This document shows, in pieces, positions 61,227 through 64,000 of a stretch of DNA of 64,000 nt. Positions within the stretch are counted from its first letter, which is position 1. Each line of letters starts with the position of its first letter. Source of the stretch: Mycobacterium malmoense. Its GTDB lineage: Bacteria > Actinomycetota > Actinomycetes > Mycobacteriales > Mycobacteriaceae. Position numbers and translations under genes: made by a program. The notes under the pieces were generated by a model. It was not told where the DNA came from. It saw nothing but the letters and a program-made list of their open reading frames with translations, and ran no database searches. The stretch spans positions 4,402,001 through 4,466,000 of the forward strand of contig NZ_CP080999.1 in the NCBI RefSeq assembly GCF_019645855.1, given 5' to 3'.

Positions 61227-63464
61227 ATAACCGTTTTCTATGAACGAGCCCGCAACTGGTGGATCGGCTCGGATCCCGGATGGCTGCGGCTGCGGATAGC
61301 GACCCGGACGACGGCCGCGCTCGGCTGTTCCCTGCTGATCCTCGATGTCCTGACCAGGGCCACGGGACGGCCCTTGGGCGTCACTTTCCTCGGGGTCGTC
61401 ATCTCGATGATCGCGGCACGATCCGTCCGCGAGCCGGACCCACATCAGCAGCGGATCACGATGGCGTTGCTGCCGCTGCCGGCTGCGCTTGCCATCGCCG
61501 CCGCCGCACTGCTCGCCCCACACAAGGTGCCCGCCGACGTCGTCTTCGTCATGATCGTGTTCGCCGCGGTCTATATCCGCCGCTTCGGGGCGCGCGGACA
61601 GGCGCTGGGGATGGTCGCGTTCATGGCCTACTTCTTCACGCTGTATCTCCAGGCCCGCGTTTCGGAGTTGCCCTGGCTGATCGGGTCCGTCGTGGTGGGA
61701 ACGGCGTGCACGTTTGTGGTAACCACCTACGTTCTTCCCGATCGGCCAGAACGCGTGCTGCGCGCCACCATTCGTTCGCTGCGAGCGCGGATGGCCATCG
61801 TGGTCGACACCACCGCCGACGCACTGCGCACCGGCCGCCTCGACGACCGGCGGCGTCGCCGCATGCGTACACGGGTCGCCCGACTCAACGAAACCGCGTT
61901 GATGATGCAGAGCCAAATCGAAGACCAAGCCAACCCGGCCACTCCCTGGCCCGGGATCAGTGCCGAACAACTGGCGCCGTGGTTGTTCGACGCGGAACTG
62001 GCCGTCGAATGGGTCGCGATCGCCGGTCAACGCGCCGCCGCCGTCGAACCGGCGATACCCGCACCCACCCGAGCCGAACTGGCCGCGGCGCTGACCGAGC
62101 TCGCATGGGCCATCCGGACCCCGGAACCCGACGGGCTGCGCAGGGCCGCGGACCGCGCCCAACAGGTTCTCGACAAGCAGCCAAGCCCCACCGCAACCGA
62201 CAACCCCGCCCAGGCCGCGGCGCGCCGTGCTGCCCTGGCGATTATCGCCGCGGCGGAAGCGACCACCGAAATCCGAGCGCTCGTGGAGCGCGCGGCCGCC
62301 ACGCACGAAGGCACGGGCGCACCACCGCGCGCATCCGACGACAGCGGCCCGGACGCCGACGCCGCTCGCGGGCAACCGCGCGATGGTCTGCTGCCGACGA
62401 CGCGGCAAGCCATCCAGGTTTCCGTCGCCGCGTCGCTGGCCATCGTCACCGGCGAGGTCGTGTCGCAGTCTCACTGGTACTGGGCGTTGATCGCGGCGTT
62501 TGTGATCTTCGCCGGCACCAACTCGTGGGGCGAAACCCTGACCAAGGGCTGGCAGCGGCTGGCCGGCACCATCCTCGGCGTCCCCTGCGGCGTGCTGGTT
62601 GCCACGCTGCTTTCCGGGCATACCGTCGCGTCGCTGGTGACGATCTTCGCGTGCCTGTTCTGCGCCTTCTATTTCATGCAGGTGACCTACAGCCTGATGG
62701 CCTTCTGGATCACCACGATGCTGGCGCTAATGTACGGGCTGCTGGGCGAATTCACTTTCGACGTCCTGCTCCTGCGCATCGAAGAGACCGCGATCGGCGC
62801 CGTCATCGGTGTCACCGTCGCGATGCTGGTGCTGCCCACCAACATCAGACCGACAATCGTCAGCGATGCCCGCGCCTTTTTGGCGACGCTGTCTGCCCTG
62901 GTCGAGACGTCCGTGGCCACCATGTTCGATGGCGACGACACCGCCAGCCCGATCGAGCGGGCGCGTCAACTCGACCGGGACCTGCAGCAGTTCCGTGTCA
63001 CCGCCAAGCCGCTGTTGGCGGGGGTCGCCGGGCTCGCCAACCGGCGAAGCATTCAACTTGGCCTGCAGCTGTTCATCGCCTGCGACCACTACGCGCGAAA
63101 CCTGGCTCTCAGCGCCGAGCGGTACCAGGATCCCGCCGGCACGCGAGAACTCGCCGACGCGTTTATGTCGGCGGCGGCACAGACCCGACGCAACATCGAC
63201 GCGCTGGCCGCCGCTCTCGACGGCGAGCACGAGCCGACCATCGGCTCCGTGACCGACGACCTCGATACCGCCGAGGCCCTGGCCCGGGAGCAGGACGACG
63301 AACCGCGGCCCGGCACGCGGCGATTCCTCACCGCGGTGCACGCGCTTCGCCAGATCGACCGGGCGGTCGTGACCGCGGCGACCGACCTTGACCTTGGTGC
63401 GCGAGCCGGCCCGAAGGCGCTCAGCGTGAGCCCGACCGTGAAACCTTCGCAGGCCGACGCCTGA
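61227..63464 (+). CDS. FUSC-family membrane protein, aromatic-acid-exporter-like (745 aa)
   Basis: Two blocks of membrane helices separated by a long soluble loop: the first from about residue 30 (LGCSLLILDVL...VTFLGVVISMIAARS) to ~150, the second from ~395 (VSVAASLAIVTGEVVSQSHW; WYWALIAAFVIFAGTNSWGE) to ~530, with the conserved GWQRLAGTILGVPCGVLVAT of the FUSC domain. The frame begins after a TAG at 61209 with no ATG, GTG or TTG before 61374; the conserved N-terminus TVFYERARNWWIGSDPGWLR lies upstream. GGAGAGGGG at 61211-61219 is spaced for the ATA at 61227, where an ATG is expected. Efflux substrate unknown. Confidence 0.78.
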   Translation: MTVFYERARNWWIGSDPGWLRLRIATRTTAALGCSLLILDVLTRATGRPLGVTFLGVVISMIAARSVREPDPHQQRITMALLPLPAALAIAAAALLAPHKVPADVVFVMIVFAAVYIRRFGARGQALGMVAFMAYFFTLYLQARVSELPWLIGSVVVGTACTFVVTTYVLPDRPERVLRATIRSLRARMAIVVDTTADALRTGRLDDRRRRRMRTRVARLNETALMMQSQIEDQANPATPWPGISAEQLAPWLFDAELAVEWVAIAGQRAAAVEPAIPAPTRAELAAALTELAWAIRTPEPDGLRRAADRAQQVLDKQPSPTATDNPAQAAARRAALAIIAAAEATTEIRALVERAAATHEGTGAPPRASDDSGPDADAARGQPRDGLLPTTRQAIQVSVAASLAIVTGEVVSQSHWYWALIAAFVIFAGTNSWGETLTKGWQRLAGTILGVPCGVLVATLLSGHTVASLVTIFACLFCAFYFMQVTYSLMAFWITTMLALMYGLLGEFTFDVLLLRIEETAIGAVIGVTVAMLVLPTNIRPTIVSDARAFLATLSALVETSVATMFDGDDTASPIERARQLDRDLQQFRVTAKPLLAGVAGLANRRSIQLGLQLFIACDHYARNLALSAERYQDPAGTRELADAFMSAAAQTRRNIDALAAALDGEHEPTIGSVTDDLDTAEALAREQDDEPRPGTRRFLTAVHALRQIDRAVVTAATDLDLGARAGPKALSVSPTVKPSQADA

Positions 63465-63514
63465 CGGATCCGCCGGCGTGCCGGGGGCGACTGGCCCCGA
63501 GGCAGAATTGCCGT

Positions 63515-64000
63515 ATGCGGGTTGCGATCAGCGGTGCAGGCGTGGCGGGCGCGGCGCTGGCCCACTGGTTGCATCGGACCGGCCACGTCCCGACGCTGAT
63601 CGAGCAGGCGCCGAAATTCCGCACCGGCGGCTACATGATCGACTTCTGGGGCGTCGGTTACCAAGTGGCCAAACGCATGGGCATCGAAGACCCGATCCGC
63701 GCCGCGGGATACCGGATCGAATGGCTCCGCTCCGTCGGCTCCGGCGGCAAGGTGAAAGCGGACGTGGACGTCGACGTCTTTCGTCGCATGATCGGTGACG
63801 ACTTCACCAGCCTGCCCCGCGGCGACCTGGCCGCCGCGATCTACGCCACGATCGACGACAAGGTCGAGGCGATCTTCGGCGACAGCATCGCCACCGTCGA
63901 CGAGCACGATGACGGTGTTCGGCTCACCTTCGACCGGGGCGCGCCGCGCGATTTCGACTTGGTCATCGGCGCCGACGGATTGCACTCCAACGTGCGCCGT
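63515..64000 (+). CDS. FAD-binding monooxygenase, N-terminal part
   Basis: ATG 63515 opens MRVAISGAGVAGAALAHWLH (Rossmann GxGxxG) and the frame continues past the window end (162 codons seen). DFDLVIGADGLHSNVRR is the DG motif of group A flavoprotein monooxygenases. The family includes TetX-like and antibiotic-inactivating enzymes as well as catabolic hydroxylases; the substrate cannot be inferred. It lies 50 bp after the FUSC gene. Confidence 0.85.
   Translation, partial: MRVAISGAGVAGAALAHWLHRTGHVPTLIEQAPKFRTGGYMIDFWGVGYQVAKRMGIEDPIRAAGYRIEWLRSVGSGGKVKADVDVDVFRRMIGDDFTSLPRGDLAAAIYATIDDKVEAIFGDSIATVDEHDDGVRLTFDRGAPRDFDLVIGADGLHSNVRR

Noticed and set aside
61374..63464. FUSC gene starting at TTG 61374
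   Set aside because: It would cut off the conserved first segment (YERARNWWIGSDPGWLR and the first membrane helix) that is in frame upstream behind a good ribosome site.

Overview
The window is high-GC mycobacterial DNA. Most of it reads like the Mycobacterium tuberculosis H37Rv segment Rv0897c-Rv0861c in reversed orientation, joined to orthologues of Rv0584, Rv0583c, Rv0575c, Rv0579 and the gal genes. Orthologies are from memory of the families, not from a search. A PPE protein, a secreted PGRS-repeat protein, SepH, RpfA and two TIGR00027-type methyltransferases fix the genus. pdxH between gltA2 and citA, and the shuffled gene blocks, argue against the M. tuberculosis complex; a slow-growing non-tuberculous species is likely, but the species is not determined.

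Layout. 1-18,000: conserved housekeeping block: end of a phytoene-desaturase-like oxidoreductase, gltA2, pdxH, citA, VOC protein, fprB, AurF-like di-iron protein, serC, sepH, a TrmH-type methylase with a MarR regulator, small membrane proteins, an MFS transporter, a glutathionyl-hydroquinone reductase-like protein and fadE10. 18,200-23,700: cspB, yccF, a second molybdenum-cofactor gene set (moaA, moaD, then moaE, mog, moaC on the other strand) surrounding rpfA, which has a CRP site and a c-di-AMP riboswitch in its leader. 23,800-27,800: helicase-associated protein plus XPB helicase. 27,960-29,530: SCP-x-type thiolase with its zinc-ribbon/OB-fold partner.

29,500-43,700 is an accessory region packed with toxin-antitoxin modules: HepT/MntA, a VapC remnant, a DUF6883/DUF4926 pair, a TacA/TacT pair with a frameshifted toxin, VapB/VapC and AbiEi/AbiEii. 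It holds broken 3' ends of its own genes in the same order as the intact set. This fits an old tandem duplication (left copy about 34,600-36,490, right copy about 36,490-41,440) whose left copy was eroded. Two tandem methyltransferases close the region.

43,800-64,000: a lysylphosphatidylglycerol-synthase-like membrane protein with a degenerate kinase-like middle, a GH92 mannosidase, an inserted island (stand-alone EccA-like AAA+ protein, porin-like secreted protein, PGRS protein), a frameshifted lpqN relic, a deazaflavin-dependent reductase, a PPE-PPW gene with two Zur-type boxes and a translationally coupled 18-codon leader peptide, an FAD monooxygenase, a Mut7-C RNase-like protein, galK-galT, a FUSC-family membrane protein whose start codon appears mutated to ATA, and the start of another FAD monooxygenase.

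Small repeats stand out: a 176-178 bp MITE-like element in two copies (770-945 and 35,281-35,458), a 62-bp hairpin in two copies (27,885-27,946 and 61,145-61,206), a roughly 100-bp dispersed repeat (37,785-37,890 and 53,672-53,772) and an IS-end-like inverted repeat (41,469-41,601). I saw no rRNA, tRNA or CRISPR array.
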